This document shows, one piece after another, positions 43,506-53,166 of a DNA stretch of 64,000 nucleotides (the stretch's first letter is position 1; the number at the start of each line of letters is the position of its first letter). This DNA comes from Paenibacillus sp. FSL H7-0331 (GTDB lineage: Bacteria > Bacillota > Bacilli > Paenibacillales > NBRC-103111), in NCBI RefSeq assembly GCF_001956045.1, contig NZ_MRTH01000001.1, forward strand, positions 496,001 to 560,000, given 5' to 3'. The notes under the pieces were generated by a model. It searched no databases. It saw only the letters and a program-made list of their open reading frames with translations, and was not told the origin of the DNA. A program made the translations under genes and the position numbers.

Positions 43506-45533
43506 CTACTCTTGCTCAAGTATCGATGCCTCGCGATCACGGATGATCCGTCTGAGCTCGTTGGCAATGTCACGAGTAATCATACCACGCTCGTACAAAG
43601 CTTGTACCTCATCTCGTTCCGCTTGGATCGCTACCCAATGCAAATCTCTTTTGACTTCATCATCGCCTTCTTTATTTCCTTGCAGTGAAAGATATGACTC
43701 TGACAGTTTATCGTTAATGAAATGGTAATGGTTAATAACCTCCATAACCTCTTTCTCTTTGGATCCGGAATGGAGCCTTCCCATAGTTTCGATAACGACA
43801 CTGCTGGTTCGAAGCTTAATTTGTCTCATAGCCTCCCGATCCGATCTGGATTGAGCGTCTGAAAGCCTCGATATATCCTTGAAAAAGACTCCCTTAAACC
43901 TTTTAGCTAAAGACTTCAGGATAATAAGCAAGAGATGTGTCCGACTTGATAAAATCATCTCAAGCTGTTCCAAGCTGTCAAGAAATAAAACAGCATGTTC
44001 CTTGCTTATTTCCTTGTTTGCCAACAAACGGCGCGTTTCTTCACGCTCTATTTCAACCGCTTCGATTCGAAATTTGGGTTCATTTTTACTCATGCGCAGG
44101 CTGCCATATCTGTTTTCATTCGGCTGAATGTGCTTCATCCAACGATTATAATCGGCAAGGACAGCCGCGGATTCAACCTCGTTGTCTTCATTCGTAGCGT
44201 GATGAACCGCCTCAATCGCAGCGCTCATCATCTTGATCTGACCCAGTCGCTCTTTTTCCAGCCGCTCCTCTTCATTCTTCTTTCCATCGTTGCTGGCTAA
44301 CAAGGGAAGTAAAATGCTCGCAGTAAGCAGAGATAGCAGGATGACAACCGTTGCTAGGAAAATAACCAGGGTTCGTTCTGGAAATGGGTCGCCATTATCG
44401 ATAATCAGCGGAATGGAGAAGGCGCCCGCAAGCGTCACAGCACCGCGAACACCCGATAAAGAAGTCATCGCAAGAATTTTAAACGATATTTTCTCATTGC
44501 TTTTACTACGACCAAATACAGTGCCCACCCGCGAAAAAGCGAAGGTCCATAAAAATCGGAGTACGATAAGCATAATGAAAATGGCCAGCGCATAACCCAG
44601 GACTTCCCCATTATTGAAATCAGGACTCCCCAATACCGTACTGAAAACACTCGGAATTTGTAAACCCAGAATAACAAATACAAGCCCGTTTAACAGGTAA
44701 AGAATCACGGACCAGGTATTATCTGAAACCTCATTCGTTCGTGGTTTTGCCTTTTGCGACTTATCTCGTTCGACAGCGTGCATAACACCACCGGCCACTG
44801 CGGCTAATATGCCGGATAAGCCTAATTCCTCTGCTGCCAAAAAAAGTGCAAACGGAGTCAGAATATGTATGAGCATATGCATGGTCTCGTCTTCGAGCCC
44901 GGATCTGCGCAATAATATACGTAAACCGGTAATGAGCGATGCCAACACCGCACCAACGACAAGGCCGCCAATAGCAATAATCAAGAAGCTGGCACCAGCC
45001 TTCGGTAAAGAAAATACGCCGGTTACAGCAGCAGCTACCGCGAATTTGAAAGCGACAAGCCCTGAAGCATCGTTCATCAACGCCTCGCCTTCAAGCAGAT
45101 GCATCAAGCTTTTGGGCAGGCGGATTCTCCCTGCTAATGCACTGACAGCTACGGCGTCTGTCGGCGACAGTATGGCAGCAAGACCGAACGCCACAGGCAG
45201 CGGAATGGATGGAATCATCCAATGAATGGCATACCCGATCAGAAAAACAGTTGCGAACACAAGGCCGACGGCCAGTATTAAAATAGGTGCGCGAAGTCGC
45301 CACAGCTCACCGCGGGGTGTGTGTTTGCCATCGTTATAGAGCAGAGGTGCGATAAACAAAAGAAAAAAAAGCTCAGGCTCCAGGTGCATATGAATGTTGA
45401 GTGGAATAAAAGTTACAACAACGCCCAGAGCAATTTGAATGAGGGGAACGGGAACGAATGGGATCTCCCGATTTATAACATTAGACACCCCAATAAGCGC
45501 AAGCAAAACCAAAATCGTAATAAACAATTCCAT
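43506..45533 (-). CDS. Na+/H+ antiporter, CPA1/NhaP family
   Basis: A 675-residue protein. The first 400 residues carry about twelve membrane segments with the CPA1 ion-path motif ILSPTDAVAVSAL and GEALMNDASGLVAF; a hydrophilic C-terminal 270 residues (rich in Glu and Arg, probably coiled-coil) act as a regulatory tail. The ATG at 45531-45533 has GAGGAG upstream and gives a membrane segment at once; the open frame before it encodes no recognisable sequence. It keeps cytoplasmic pH and sodium balanced. Confidence 0.92.
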   Translation of the reverse strand: MELFITILVLLALIGVSNVINREIPFVPVPLIQIALGVVVTFIPLNIHMHLEPELFFLLFIAPLLYNDGKHTPRGELWRLRAPILILAVGLVFATVFLIGYAIHWMIPSIPLPVAFGLAAILSPTDAVAVSALAGRIRLPKSLMHLLEGEALMNDASGLVAFKFAVAAAVTGVFSLPKAGASFLIIAIGGLVVGAVLASLITGLRILLRRSGLEDETMHMLIHILTPFALFLAAEELGLSGILAAVAGGVMHAVERDKSQKAKPRTNEVSDNTWSVILYLLNGLVFVILGLQIPSVFSTVLGSPDFNNGEVLGYALAIFIMLIVLRFLWTFAFSRVGTVFGRSKSNEKISFKILAMTSLSGVRGAVTLAGAFSIPLIIDNGDPFPERTLVIFLATVVILLSLLTASILLPLLASNDGKKNEEERLEKERLGQIKMMSAAIEAVHHATNEDNEVESAAVLADYNRWMKHIQPNENRYGSLRMSKNEPKFRIEAVEIEREETRRLLANKEISKEHAVLFLDSLEQLEMILSSRTHLLLIILKSLAKRFKGVFFKDISRLSDAQSRSDREAMRQIKLRTSSVVIETMGRLHSGSKEKEVMEVINHYHFINDKLSESYLSLQGNKEGDDEVKRDLHWVAIQAERDEVQALYERGMITRDIANELRRIIRDREASILEQE

Positions 45534-45721
45534 ACCTAGCTTCTCCTCTTCAGCAGTTTTACATTGTTCTGGACCTGCATATATTAAATCACACATTTAG
45601 ATAGGTTTGCAACCTATCTAATTACAGATGGCCTATTTTAAATCCGCTGAAATTAATGTCTCCCTTCGCACACAATTTGATACCTTTTATTTACAAACCG
45701 AATGTACGTTTATACAACAAA

Positions 45722-45742
45722 AAACCCGCTCTATGCGGGTTT
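45722..45742. terminator. Terminator of the second CUT1 operon
   Basis: AAACCCGC-TCTAT-GCGGGTTT is a perfect 8-bp hairpin, followed on the minus strand by a T run (TTTTTTG). It lies 89 bases beyond the permease stop at 45831. The rest of 45534-45830 holds only the antiporter promoter region. Confidence 0.85.
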
Positions 45743-45830
45743 CTATCCATCCAATACGATCTAAGCCTACAGCCCAGAGCCATAACACACTATCGCTGTG
45801 GCTGCTAGTAGTTTGCCAGTAGTTCTTCCC

Positions 45831-46670
45831 TTACCCTTTCAAGCCCGTAGTAGCGAGTCCCTGCACCAGATATTTTTGGAAAAATAAAAATACGAGCATT
45901 TGCGGAACAATCGACAGCACGGACATCGCGAATAATGGACCCCATTGTGACATTGAGGACGGATCTGCAAACATCCGCAGGCCGAGCGACACGGTGAACA
46001 GCTTCGTTTGATTCAAGTAGATAAGCGGCCCGAGGAAATCATCCCACGACCAATAGAACGAAAAGATAGCGACCGTCGCCAGGGCTGGAGCCATCAGCGG
46101 AAGCATCATATGCCAAAACACGCCAAAGGTAGAACAGCCGTCGATAACCGCTGACTCATCCAGCTCCTTGGGAATTCCTCTGATGAATTGAATCAGCAGG
46201 AAAATGAAAAACGGGGTTCCGCCTAAAAATGCGGGAACGATCAATGGCAGAAAGGTATTCACCCAATCCAGCTTGTGAAACAAAATATATTGAGGAATCA
46301 ATGTGACCTGCGCCGGCAACATGATCGCCATCAGCAGTAAAGCAAACAATAGCTTCCGCAGCTTAAACTGCAAACGTGCAAAACCGAACGCTACCAGACT
46401 GGACGAAATCAGCGTACCAATCACAATCGCTGTCGTAATGATTAAGGAATTTTGAAAAAACAGCCCAAAATGAAAATTACCGAACCCTGCCCAGCCCTTC
46501 ACATAATTATCCCATCGCAGGCTTGAAGGTATTAAGGAAGACGCATTCTGAAAAATCTCCGCTTCCGGCTTCACCGAGCTCGAAATGGCCCACAGGATCG
46601 GATACACCATGAACAACCCCAGCAGTATCACACCTGTATGAAATAAAATCGTGCGTATCGAACTGCTCAT
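45831..46670 (-). CDS. Carbohydrate ABC permease, MalG/CUT1 type
   Basis: A 279-residue permease with six membrane segments and the EAA loop KELDESAVIDGCSTFGVFWH at about 185-205. It ends YLVQGLATTGLKG as MalG proteins do. The ATG at 46668-46670 has GGAGGG upstream and follows the MalF-type permease stop by one base. Last gene of the operon 50326-45831. Confidence 0.92.
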   Translation of the reverse strand: MSSSIRTILFHTGVILLGLFMVYPILWAISSSVKPEAEIFQNASSLIPSSLRWDNYVKGWAGFGNFHFGLFFQNSLIITTAIVIGTLISSSLVAFGFARLQFKLRKLLFALLLMAIMLPAQVTLIPQYILFHKLDWVNTFLPLIVPAFLGGTPFFIFLLIQFIRGIPKELDESAVIDGCSTFGVFWHMMLPLMAPALATVAIFSFYWSWDDFLGPLIYLNQTKLFTVSLGLRMFADPSSMSQWGPLFAMSVLSIVPQMLVFLFFQKYLVQGLATTGLKG

Positions 46671-46671
46671 C

Positions 46672-47616
46672 CTATTTCCCTCCTTCGGTTTCATAATGAA
46701 CCCATGAGGACGAAGATTTGAAAATCAATGCTGTGAACAGACCCACGATAAGCAGCAGCACCCAGGCCATCGCCGATGCATAGCCCATATGGAAATGTGT
46801 AAATGCCGTTTCGTACAAATACACTGCATAAAATAAGGTGGAATCCATAGGGCCGCCACTTGTAATCAAGAAGCTTTGTGTGAAAGTCATAAAGCCTCCT
46901 ATCGTCTGCATCACCAGATTGAAAAATATGATAGGCGTCAGCATGGGCAGCGTAACACGGAAAAAGCGCATGACCGCTCCGGCCCCATCCATTTTGGCGG
47001 CCTCGTACAATTCAGTCGGAATTTGCTTGAGCCCAGCCAGGAAAATAAGCATCGGTGAGCCAAACTGCCAAACCACGAGCAGAATCAATGTCCATAAGGC
47101 AAAGTCAGGACTTGCAATCCAGCTCATGCCTTTAATTCCAATCAAGCCCAGAAGTGAATTGACAGCTCCCTTGGAGCCGAATAATTGCTTCCACATCACA
47201 GCAACCGCGACACTTCCGCCAAGAATGGACGGAATGTAATATAGGGTACGGTAAACGGTAACCCCTTTTCGATCCACATTGAAAATCATCGCAACCAGCA
47301 AGGCAAACATCAATTTAAGCGGAACCGAAACGAGCACGAACAGCAGAGTTACCTTAAGTGCAGTGAGAAAACGTTTATCGCTGGTGAACATCTCGATATA
47401 ATTATCGAGTCCAATCCATTTGGGGTTGGACAGCATGTCATATTGCGTAAAGGAAAAATACAAAGAGGCCAGCATCGGGCCGATAATGAATACGACAAAA
47501 CCTATAAGCCACGGTGATATAAAAGCATACGCAATGATCGTTTTTTTCCATTCCCGTAATGCGGCAAGCTTATTCACCCCGATAGATTGGCGGTCTGTTG
47601 CTACTGTCTGGCGCAT
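46672..47616 (-). CDS. Carbohydrate ABC permease, MalF/CUT1 type
   Basis: A 314-residue permease with six membrane helices and the EAA loop PTELYEAAKMDGAGAVMRFF. Partner of the permease that follows; the binding protein is encoded 91 bases upstream. The ATG has GGGGGC 8 bases upstream. No ATPase lies in the operon, so it depends on a shared MsmX-type ATPase. Confidence 0.92.
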   Translation of the reverse strand: MRQTVATDRQSIGVNKLAALREWKKTIIAYAFISPWLIGFVVFIIGPMLASLYFSFTQYDMLSNPKWIGLDNYIEMFTSDKRFLTALKVTLLFVLVSVPLKLMFALLVAMIFNVDRKGVTVYRTLYYIPSILGGSVAVAVMWKQLFGSKGAVNSLLGLIGIKGMSWIASPDFALWTLILLVVWQFGSPMLIFLAGLKQIPTELYEAAKMDGAGAVMRFFRVTLPMLTPIIFFNLVMQTIGGFMTFTQSFLITSGGPMDSTLFYAVYLYETAFTHFHMGYASAMAWVLLLIVGLFTALIFKSSSSWVHYETEGGK

Positions 47617-47707
47617 CGTGAATCGCCCCCTATATGAAGATAAGCCGTCCGATGCCGAACGGCTGTTTACTTAATTTGTAGAACTCTTAGTTAACGTGTT
47701 AATAAAC

Positions 47708-49069
47708 TTACTTTGCGCTTTTGGCTAAAATTTGCTCAGCATCCTTACGGAATTGCTTGGCACCTTCCTCCGGCGTCAGCTTGCCAAAATTGATCTGCTC
47801 CTGCAGCTTACCGAGCAGCGTTCTGATTTCATTATCCCCTGGAGGGGATGGTGCTTCACTCTCCCGAGCATACTTTTGGGCAACTTCGACATAGGAGAAC
47901 ATCTGCTTGGACGTGTCTGGAAGCTTCGCCGAAACCGATTTACGGATTTCAGAGGAGATCGGAATTCCCCGCTCTGCCGCCAAGATATCGTTGCCTTCAG
48001 CATCATTGGTGAAGAAATCGATCAGCTTGGCTGCTGCTTCCGGATTTTTCGAGTGGCTGGTAACAGCGAATGACATCGCCGCTTTCAGGAAATGTCCTTC
48101 CTTTCCGCCGGGCAGCGTCGGGTAAACCGTCATTTTCAACGGACGTTTGGAAGCCGCTACCAAGGCGACAATCTGATTGCTTTGAACCGGCTGAATCGCT
48201 GCTTTGCCATGAACAAGCAGTGAATTTTCCAGCTGTTTAAATTCGGATTGAACCTCAGGTCCCGGTGCCAAACCTTCCTTCATCAGCTTCTGCCAGTAGG
48301 TATAATAGTCAACGAACACCTTATCATCGGGATAAGCGAGCTTTTTCCCATCTGCCGAATAAAACATCGTGCCGTTCTGTCTGACAAAATGCTTGAATCC
48401 GTCATAGCCGTTATCCAGAGTAATCCCATAGAAATCTTTACCGAGCTTGGCTTTCATGGCACGCAACGTATTGGCCATATCCTCATACGTATAACCCGGC
48501 TTTAACTCTTCAACGCCTGCTTTCTCAAATAGAGCCGGATCGTAGATCATCGTCATCGTGTTGGTACCCAGGTTGACACCCCACAGCTTGCCGTCCACCT
48601 TATCCGGTAAATAGTTGGCATCGACATTTTTAAGATTAATCGTCCCCTTATCTACATAAGGATTCAAATCGACGAGTAATTTCCGTGAAACGTACTCATT
48701 GATAACACCTTCATGAATTTGCATCAAATCTGGCAAATTGCCCCCGGCAGCCTGGGTGTTCACTTTATTCCAGTAATCATCAAACCCGATAAATTCAGAT
48801 TGTACCTCAATGTTCGGATTTTTTTTCATGAACAAATCGATGGCTTTCAGCGTTTTATCATTCCGGTCCTGAGAGCCCCACCAGGCTACACGAATTTTCA
48901 CCTTCGCTGCCGGGTCCGTCTTGGCCGTGTCCGCCTTAGGTGCTTCCTGCTTGGGAGTATCGGTTTTGGGAGCCATTGTACTGTTACCGCTATTGGCTCC
49001 CGTCGAACAGCCTGCCACTCCTCCTGCCAATATCACCATGGACATCATTGCTACCAAACTTCGCTTCAT
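47708..49069 (-). CDS. Extracellular sugar-binding lipoprotein, family 1
   Basis: A 453-residue lipoprotein with a clear signal peptide ending in LAGGVAGC (Cys21), a Thr/Asp/Pro-rich spacer, and a family 1 binding fold (KIRVAWWGSQDRNDKTLKA, then WGVNLGTNTMTMIYDPALF). AGGGAGGG precedes the ATG. It is the recognition part of the importer and follows the oxidoreductase by 62 bases. The ligand is likely an oligosaccharide. Confidence 0.93.
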   Translation of the reverse strand: MKRSLVAMMSMVILAGGVAGCSTGANSGNSTMAPKTDTPKQEAPKADTAKTDPAAKVKIRVAWWGSQDRNDKTLKAIDLFMKKNPNIEVQSEFIGFDDYWNKVNTQAAGGNLPDLMQIHEGVINEYVSRKLLVDLNPYVDKGTINLKNVDANYLPDKVDGKLWGVNLGTNTMTMIYDPALFEKAGVEELKPGYTYEDMANTLRAMKAKLGKDFYGITLDNGYDGFKHFVRQNGTMFYSADGKKLAYPDDKVFVDYYTYWQKLMKEGLAPGPEVQSEFKQLENSLLVHGKAAIQPVQSNQIVALVAASKRPLKMTVYPTLPGGKEGHFLKAAMSFAVTSHSKNPEAAAKLIDFFTNDAEGNDILAAERGIPISSEIRKSVSAKLPDTSKQMFSYVEVAQKYARESEAPSPPGDNEIRTLLGKLQEQINFGKLTPEEGAKQFRKDAEQILAKSAK

Positions 49070-49131
49070 ATTGAGCCCTCCCTTTTCCTATGTACATAAT
49101 GAAGTGAAACAACCGAGATCAACCTTACAGA

Positions 49132-50166
49132 TTAAATCATGACCCTTGCATGTGTAATTGCCGCTTGCCTAGTACATGACATGACGCGAATGGCCTGCGC
49201 TCCGCATGGACCGTCGACCTCAAAAGGACGATCTTCACGCAGCGCATTTACGAAGGATTGATGAACATTGGGCAATGCCCCGCCACCAGATAGTGTATGC
49301 GGAAATGCAGCCTCCATCATGGTGCCGCCCTCATAAGCCAGCTGTTCATCAATAAAGCTGTCCTTGAGTTGTATCGTCAACTGTCCACGATCCAGCACAT
49401 ATCTAGCCCAGCCTGACGTTCCGTTAACCTCCAGCACATACAAGGGGGTGTCGGCTTGAACGAACGAGCTGTACGTTGTTTCGAGGACCGCTGTTACGCC
49501 TCTCGCCAAACCGTATATTGCCGATGTCACATCATCGCCCTTCATCGGAGCATATAGCGTATTGGAATAGGCCTGCACCCATTCAATATCGCTATGCAGC
49601 CAGGCAAACAAATCGATCATATGGACACCAAGCAAATCCAGAGCACCCGAGGCCTCCTCCATTCGCCATTGCCCCTCCTGTATACGGAAGCCGTTGGAAG
49701 AAATCATCCTGCCCCGCAGCGAAATGATCTCACCAAAATGGTCTTGCTGGATCAACCGTCTGAGCAACTGAAGTGCCGGGTCCCCTCGAAAGCACATATA
49801 GACGCCAAGCTGACGTTCACAACGAACGGCTGCATCCACCATCCGATTAGCAGCATCGAAGGTGCCTGCCAATGGCTTTTGACATAAAGCATGCTTGCCG
49901 GATTCGAGACAGGCTATGGTTACGGACTCGTGGAAACGATTAGGCACAGCTATATCCACCCATTCGACTTCCTGATCTGACCATATCGCGTTGGAATCAT
50001 TCGTCCAGTGAGGAATACCAAATTGCTCAGCGGCGGCTTTTGCCTTATTGATATCAGGATCACACAGCCATTTGAGTCTGGAGCCATTCAACGCTTGGTG
50101 TGCGGGAAGGTGAAGCGCCTGGGCAATGCCTCCGATTCCGATTAATGCGGCCGTCAATATTGTCAT
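49132..50166 (-). CDS. Gfo/Idh/MocA-family oxidoreductase (third)
   Basis: A 344-residue NAD(P)-linked dehydrogenase. The Rossmann motif is GIGGIAQALHLPA and the EKP-like motif is LCQKPLAG, with Lys as the likely catalytic residue. It is a different subfamily from the pair at 5123 and 12948. It sits just before the sugar-binding gene on the same strand, so it probably acts on the sugar that is imported. The small gene at 50171 ends 4 bases before its ATG. Confidence 0.9.
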   Translation of the reverse strand: MTILTAALIGIGGIAQALHLPAHQALNGSRLKWLCDPDINKAKAAAEQFGIPHWTNDSNAIWSDQEVEWVDIAVPNRFHESVTIACLESGKHALCQKPLAGTFDAANRMVDAAVRCERQLGVYMCFRGDPALQLLRRLIQQDHFGEIISLRGRMISSNGFRIQEGQWRMEEASGALDLLGVHMIDLFAWLHSDIEWVQAYSNTLYAPMKGDDVTSAIYGLARGVTAVLETTYSSFVQADTPLYVLEVNGTSGWARYVLDRGQLTIQLKDSFIDEQLAYEGGTMMEAAFPHTLSGGGALPNVHQSFVNALREDRPFEVDGPCGAQAIRVMSCTRQAAITHARVMI

Positions 50167-50170
50167 TCTG

Positions 50171-50326
50171 CTAAGCTCCTTTATTCGCCCTTAATCCAAG
50201 GACCCTGTCAATGAGTTCTCTGGCATCCTCATGTACGCGCTTGCATACTTGCCGGGAATGACTGTCTATATCTACAGCTGCTCCAGAATCCCTGCTGATC
50301 GTGTCGGCAATTATAGTGATTCTCAT
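50171..50326 (-). CDS. Small unknown protein at the head of the operon
   Basis: A 51-residue hydrophilic protein that I do not recognise (MRITIIADTISRDSGAAVDI, then a charged helical part). The ATG at 50324-50326 has GGGGGG 7 bases upstream, and its stop is 4 bases from the oxidoreductase ATG, so it is likely to be translated and coupled. A longer frame upstream has no ribosome site. It could be a short regulator or accessory subunit. Confidence 0.5.
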   Translation of the reverse strand: MRITIIADTISRDSGAAVDIDSHSRQVCKRVHEDARELIDRVLGLRANKGA

Positions 50327-50444
50327 CTTTGACCCCCCTTTAGCCATACCGACTCTTCCTAAAAAGCTTATCATAAAAAAACACGTTAAACTTTCATTAA
50401 TAACGGTTATAATGTAGTTAAAGTACGGTGTTAGGAGGTACTGT

Positions 50445-51299
50445 ATGGCCGTTATTGAGCATTTGGATTTGACGGATAACCATTTTGTTCTGAAGTATCA
50501 GGCAGACCAAAAAATGGTTAACCATTTTCATGCCCATAAAGGGATGGAGTTTATGTATATTTACGAGGGGAAAGGTCATTTGATGCTGGATAGCCGAATG
50601 TATGAGTTCAAAAGCGGACAATTGATTGTGTTCCAGCCCTTCCAACTGCACCGTATCCAACAGGATAACACCTCGGATTATATACGCTCCTATGTCGTAT
50701 TCGAGCCGTCACTGTTTGATACTTATTTGGCACCATTTCCGGTATTGCGCAGTTTTTTCCAGCATCTATGGAAGGATCAGCTGAGCAAGCAAATATTCGA
50801 GCTGAGTGAGGAGCACCCGCTGGTCCTGCTCTACAAGGAACTCCATGAACGATGTGCCAAGGTTCCCTCCAACACGCTGGCTGAGGAATATGGTTTGTTC
50901 TTCGTCCGTTTTTTATGCCTGCTTCGCACGATATGGACGGAATATGATAGCACGGATGGCGCTTCAATCCGATCGCTCAACCACGCCGAACGGATTATGG
51001 ATTGGATCGAGGCGCATTATCAGGAGCCTTTCTCCATTCACGAGCTGGCCAAGGAGGTTCATCTGTCCCACAAGCATATCTCTGCGCTATTCAAGCAAAA
51101 AACCGGGGGAACCATCACCGACTACCTGATGGCCAAACGTCTGAATCAGGCGTGTTTATTATTAAAAACCTCCTCCAAAACCATTAGCGAGATTTGTTTG
51201 GAAAGCGGTTTCGCGAATCTGTCTTACTTTTGCCAGTTTTTCAAAAAAAGGATGAGCATCACGCCCTATCAATACCGAAAGCAGTATTTGGACTTATAG
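50445..51299 (+). CDS. AraC-family regulator with cupin sensor
   Basis: A 284-residue one-component activator. The cupin sensor (NHFHAHKGMEFMYIYEGKGH, then FQPFQLHRI) is at the N-terminus and two helix-turn-helix motifs (IHELAKEVHLSHKHISALFK; CLESGFANLSYFCQFFKK) at the C-terminus. AGGAGG lies before the ATG, and a -10 TATAAT near 50410 fits. It is divergent from the 50326-45831 operon and almost surely controls it in response to the imported sugar. Confidence 0.93.
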   Translation: MAVIEHLDLTDNHFVLKYQADQKMVNHFHAHKGMEFMYIYEGKGHLMLDSRMYEFKSGQLIVFQPFQLHRIQQDNTSDYIRSYVVFEPSLFDTYLAPFPVLRSFFQHLWKDQLSKQIFELSEEHPLVLLYKELHERCAKVPSNTLAEEYGLFFVRFLCLLRTIWTEYDSTDGASIRSLNHAERIMDWIEAHYQEPFSIHELAKEVHLSHKHISALFKQKTGGTITDYLMAKRLNQACLLLKTSSKTISEICLESGFANLSYFCQFFKKRMSITPYQYRKQYLDL

Positions 51300-52145
51300 C
51301 TCTCTTCTAATGTTCAACTGGTTGCGCTGATCTCTGGGTGAAATTCCTCTGTACTGCTTGAATTGCTTGTTAAAATAACTTAAGGAATGGAAGCCGCACT
51401 CAAAAGCGATATCGGTGATCGATTTGGCTGTGTGGTCCAGCAGGTAGACTGCAGATTGCAATCGTAAGCGGCTAATAAATTCATTGGGGGACAGACTCGT
51501 AGTGCCTTTGAATTTTTTGAAAAACAGTGTTTTCCGCAGATTCGACATGACGATCATTTCGTTGATATCGATATCCTCAGAGAAATGGGACAGCATATAC
51601 TGAATGACATTAATAATCCCCTGATCTGCTTTTGAATTGGAAGGATCATCTAGCTGTACAGCCTCATAGTAGCGGAATATCATCACCAGAATATCGATAA
51701 AATACAGATATTGCTTGGCCCTCCATCCGGGAAGCTGCTGTTCCCCTTCGGCTATCGCCAGCTTGGAAGCGTATTGTATCGCTTGAGCGTACGTCGTATG
51801 TGCAGGAATTAATGGCGAGAACTTGTCGGCCGCATAGAACGGCGTTAGCAGCTTATGTCCTTCCGGGATTGACCTCGCAATAGAAGGGGCAAACAACACC
51901 ATCGTCCACTCTACCGGCTTATCACTTTCCTCAGCCAGATTCCAATGAGGCTCAAAAGGACGAAACACATAAACATCACCAGGCTTGCCATGATAATCAC
52001 GGTCGCACAGGTGGTATTTAACATTATTTTTTAACACAATGCTAATTTCCAGCGCATCATGAACATGCATCTCATGCTCGGTTAAAGTACCCACTTTTTT
52101 CACAAAATTAAGTTCATCATCCAAACGAATATCATCGTAAAACAT
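51294..52145 (-). CDS. AraC-family regulator with cupin sensor
   Basis: A 283-residue regulator converging on the previous gene and overlapping its end by 6 bases. It has a cupin half (LTEHEMHVHDALEISIVLK, PGDVYVFRPFEPHW) and a C-terminal double helix-turn-helix (INEMIVMSNLRKTLFFKKFK; FECGFHSLSYFNKQFKQ). The ATG at 52143-52145 has GGAGG 7 bases upstream. Its targets are unknown; a cre-like sequence (52222-52235) lies 77 bases upstream. Confidence 0.92.
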   Translation of the reverse strand: MFYDDIRLDDELNFVKKVGTLTEHEMHVHDALEISIVLKNNVKYHLCDRDYHGKPGDVYVFRPFEPHWNLAEESDKPVEWTMVLFAPSIARSIPEGHKLLTPFYAADKFSPLIPAHTTYAQAIQYASKLAIAEGEQQLPGWRAKQYLYFIDILVMIFRYYEAVQLDDPSNSKADQGIINVIQYMLSHFSEDIDINEMIVMSNLRKTLFFKKFKGTTSLSPNEFISRLRLQSAVYLLDHTAKSITDIAFECGFHSLSYFNKQFKQYRGISPRDQRNQLNIRREL

Positions 52146-52253
52146 AGCTGCTTCCTCCGTCATTTCAGGTTGAATCTGGAATACTTGTCAGCCTTTAAGT
52201 ATAGCAGACATCCTTTTATTATGAAAGCGGATCCAACCATGTGCAAGTACTAG

Positions 52254-52285
52254 GCAAAAAAACCGAAAGCGCTTGGCTTCCGGTT
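52254..52285 (-). terminator. Terminator of the NlpC/P60 gene
   Basis: A hairpin at 52261-52285 (AACCG-A-AAGC, loop GCTTG, GCTT-C-CGGTT), followed by seven T residues on the minus strand. It lies 13 bases past the stop at 52299. Confidence 0.85.
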
Positions 52286-52298
52286 CTTGTTGCTTATC

Positions 52299-52985
52299 TT
52301 AATAAACCCGCTTGGCTCCCAAATATCTCGGTGTCCAGTAGCTGTTGTTGTCTAAAGTCTGGACAGCAATGCCTGCCGAGCGGGTCGCCGAAATAAACTG
52401 ACCCCCACCTACATAGATGCCGACATGGTCAACGACGCCTGGTGTATTGATACTGAAGAAAACAAGATCACCCGGTTGCAGCTTGCTTCGACTTACCGTT
52501 GTGCCCATTTGAAACAATTCGGCGGAAGACGTCCGATTCATGGAAACACCATGTGTCGAAAACATATAATAAATGAAGCCGGAGCAATCAAAGCCAATGC
52601 CCGGATTCGTGCCACCCCATACGTAGGGGGTTTTTAGGTAATCGAAGCTATCAGCGACGATTTTCTTTTTGATCAACGCATTTATAATGGCTGTCTGGGT
52701 CTTCAGGTCGGTGATTCCAGTTGTCGGCAAACTGTATGCTTGTTGAAAGTCCACGATAGCCTGTGAAGTCATGCTTCCATAGTAACCTGTTGCGACATAG
52801 TATTTAAAATACCCAAGTACTTTCAAATTGGTTTGCAGCAAGGATACCTGGGTGCCTGTAGATCCCTGTGACAGAACTGTTGAGGAGGTCGACTCCGCAG
52901 AAGCGGATAAAGTAAGATAAGGGAGAGTGGAGGCGGATAACAATAGTGCAGAGCATAGTAGAAATTTGGATAATGTCTGTTTCAT
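52299..52985 (-). CDS. Secreted NlpC/P60 peptidoglycan endopeptidase with PG-binding domain
   Basis: A 228-residue exported cell-wall hydrolase: signal peptide (1-30, SASA cleavage), a peptidoglycan-binding domain (36-105, VSLLQTNLKVLGYF ... IVDFQQAYSLPTTG), and an NlpC/P60 catalytic domain with Cys134 (GFDCSGF) and His187 (VDHVGIY). It should cleave D-Glu-meso-DAP-type stem peptides. Confidence 0.93.
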   Translation of the reverse strand: MKQTLSKFLLCSALLLSASTLPYLTLSASAESTSSTVLSQGSTGTQVSLLQTNLKVLGYFKYYVATGYYGSMTSQAIVDFQQAYSLPTTGITDLKTQTAIINALIKKKIVADSFDYLKTPYVWGGTNPGIGFDCSGFIYYMFSTHGVSMNRTSSAELFQMGTTVSRSKLQPGDLVFFSINTPGVVDHVGIYVGGGQFISATRSAGIAVQTLDNNSYWTPRYLGAKRVY

Positions 52986-53093
52986 CTTGTCAATTTCCTT
53001 CCCACAATGAAGTTTCTCCCATCTTACCCTCTTCCTTGCTATTCTCTCAACACATAAATTTTGGTATAAAACATTAAATTATGTTAATAGATA

Positions 53094-53136
53094 CATATAA
53101 AAACACGAAGGATACCAGTTGCCCGGCACCCTTCGT
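53094..53136 (-). terminator. Terminator of the NEAT surface-protein gene
   Basis: ACGAAGG (53105-53111) pairs with CCTTCGT (53130-53136), with further inner pairing; the minus strand continues GTTTTTAT. It lies 31 bases past the stop at 53167. Confidence 0.7.
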
Positions 53137-53166
53137 ATATCCAAAACGGATATGATTTAGCAATTA

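Noticed and set aside
52261..52285. cre-like GAAAGCGCTT after the NlpC gene
   Set aside because: It is part of a terminator stem followed by seven T residues, which explains it better.
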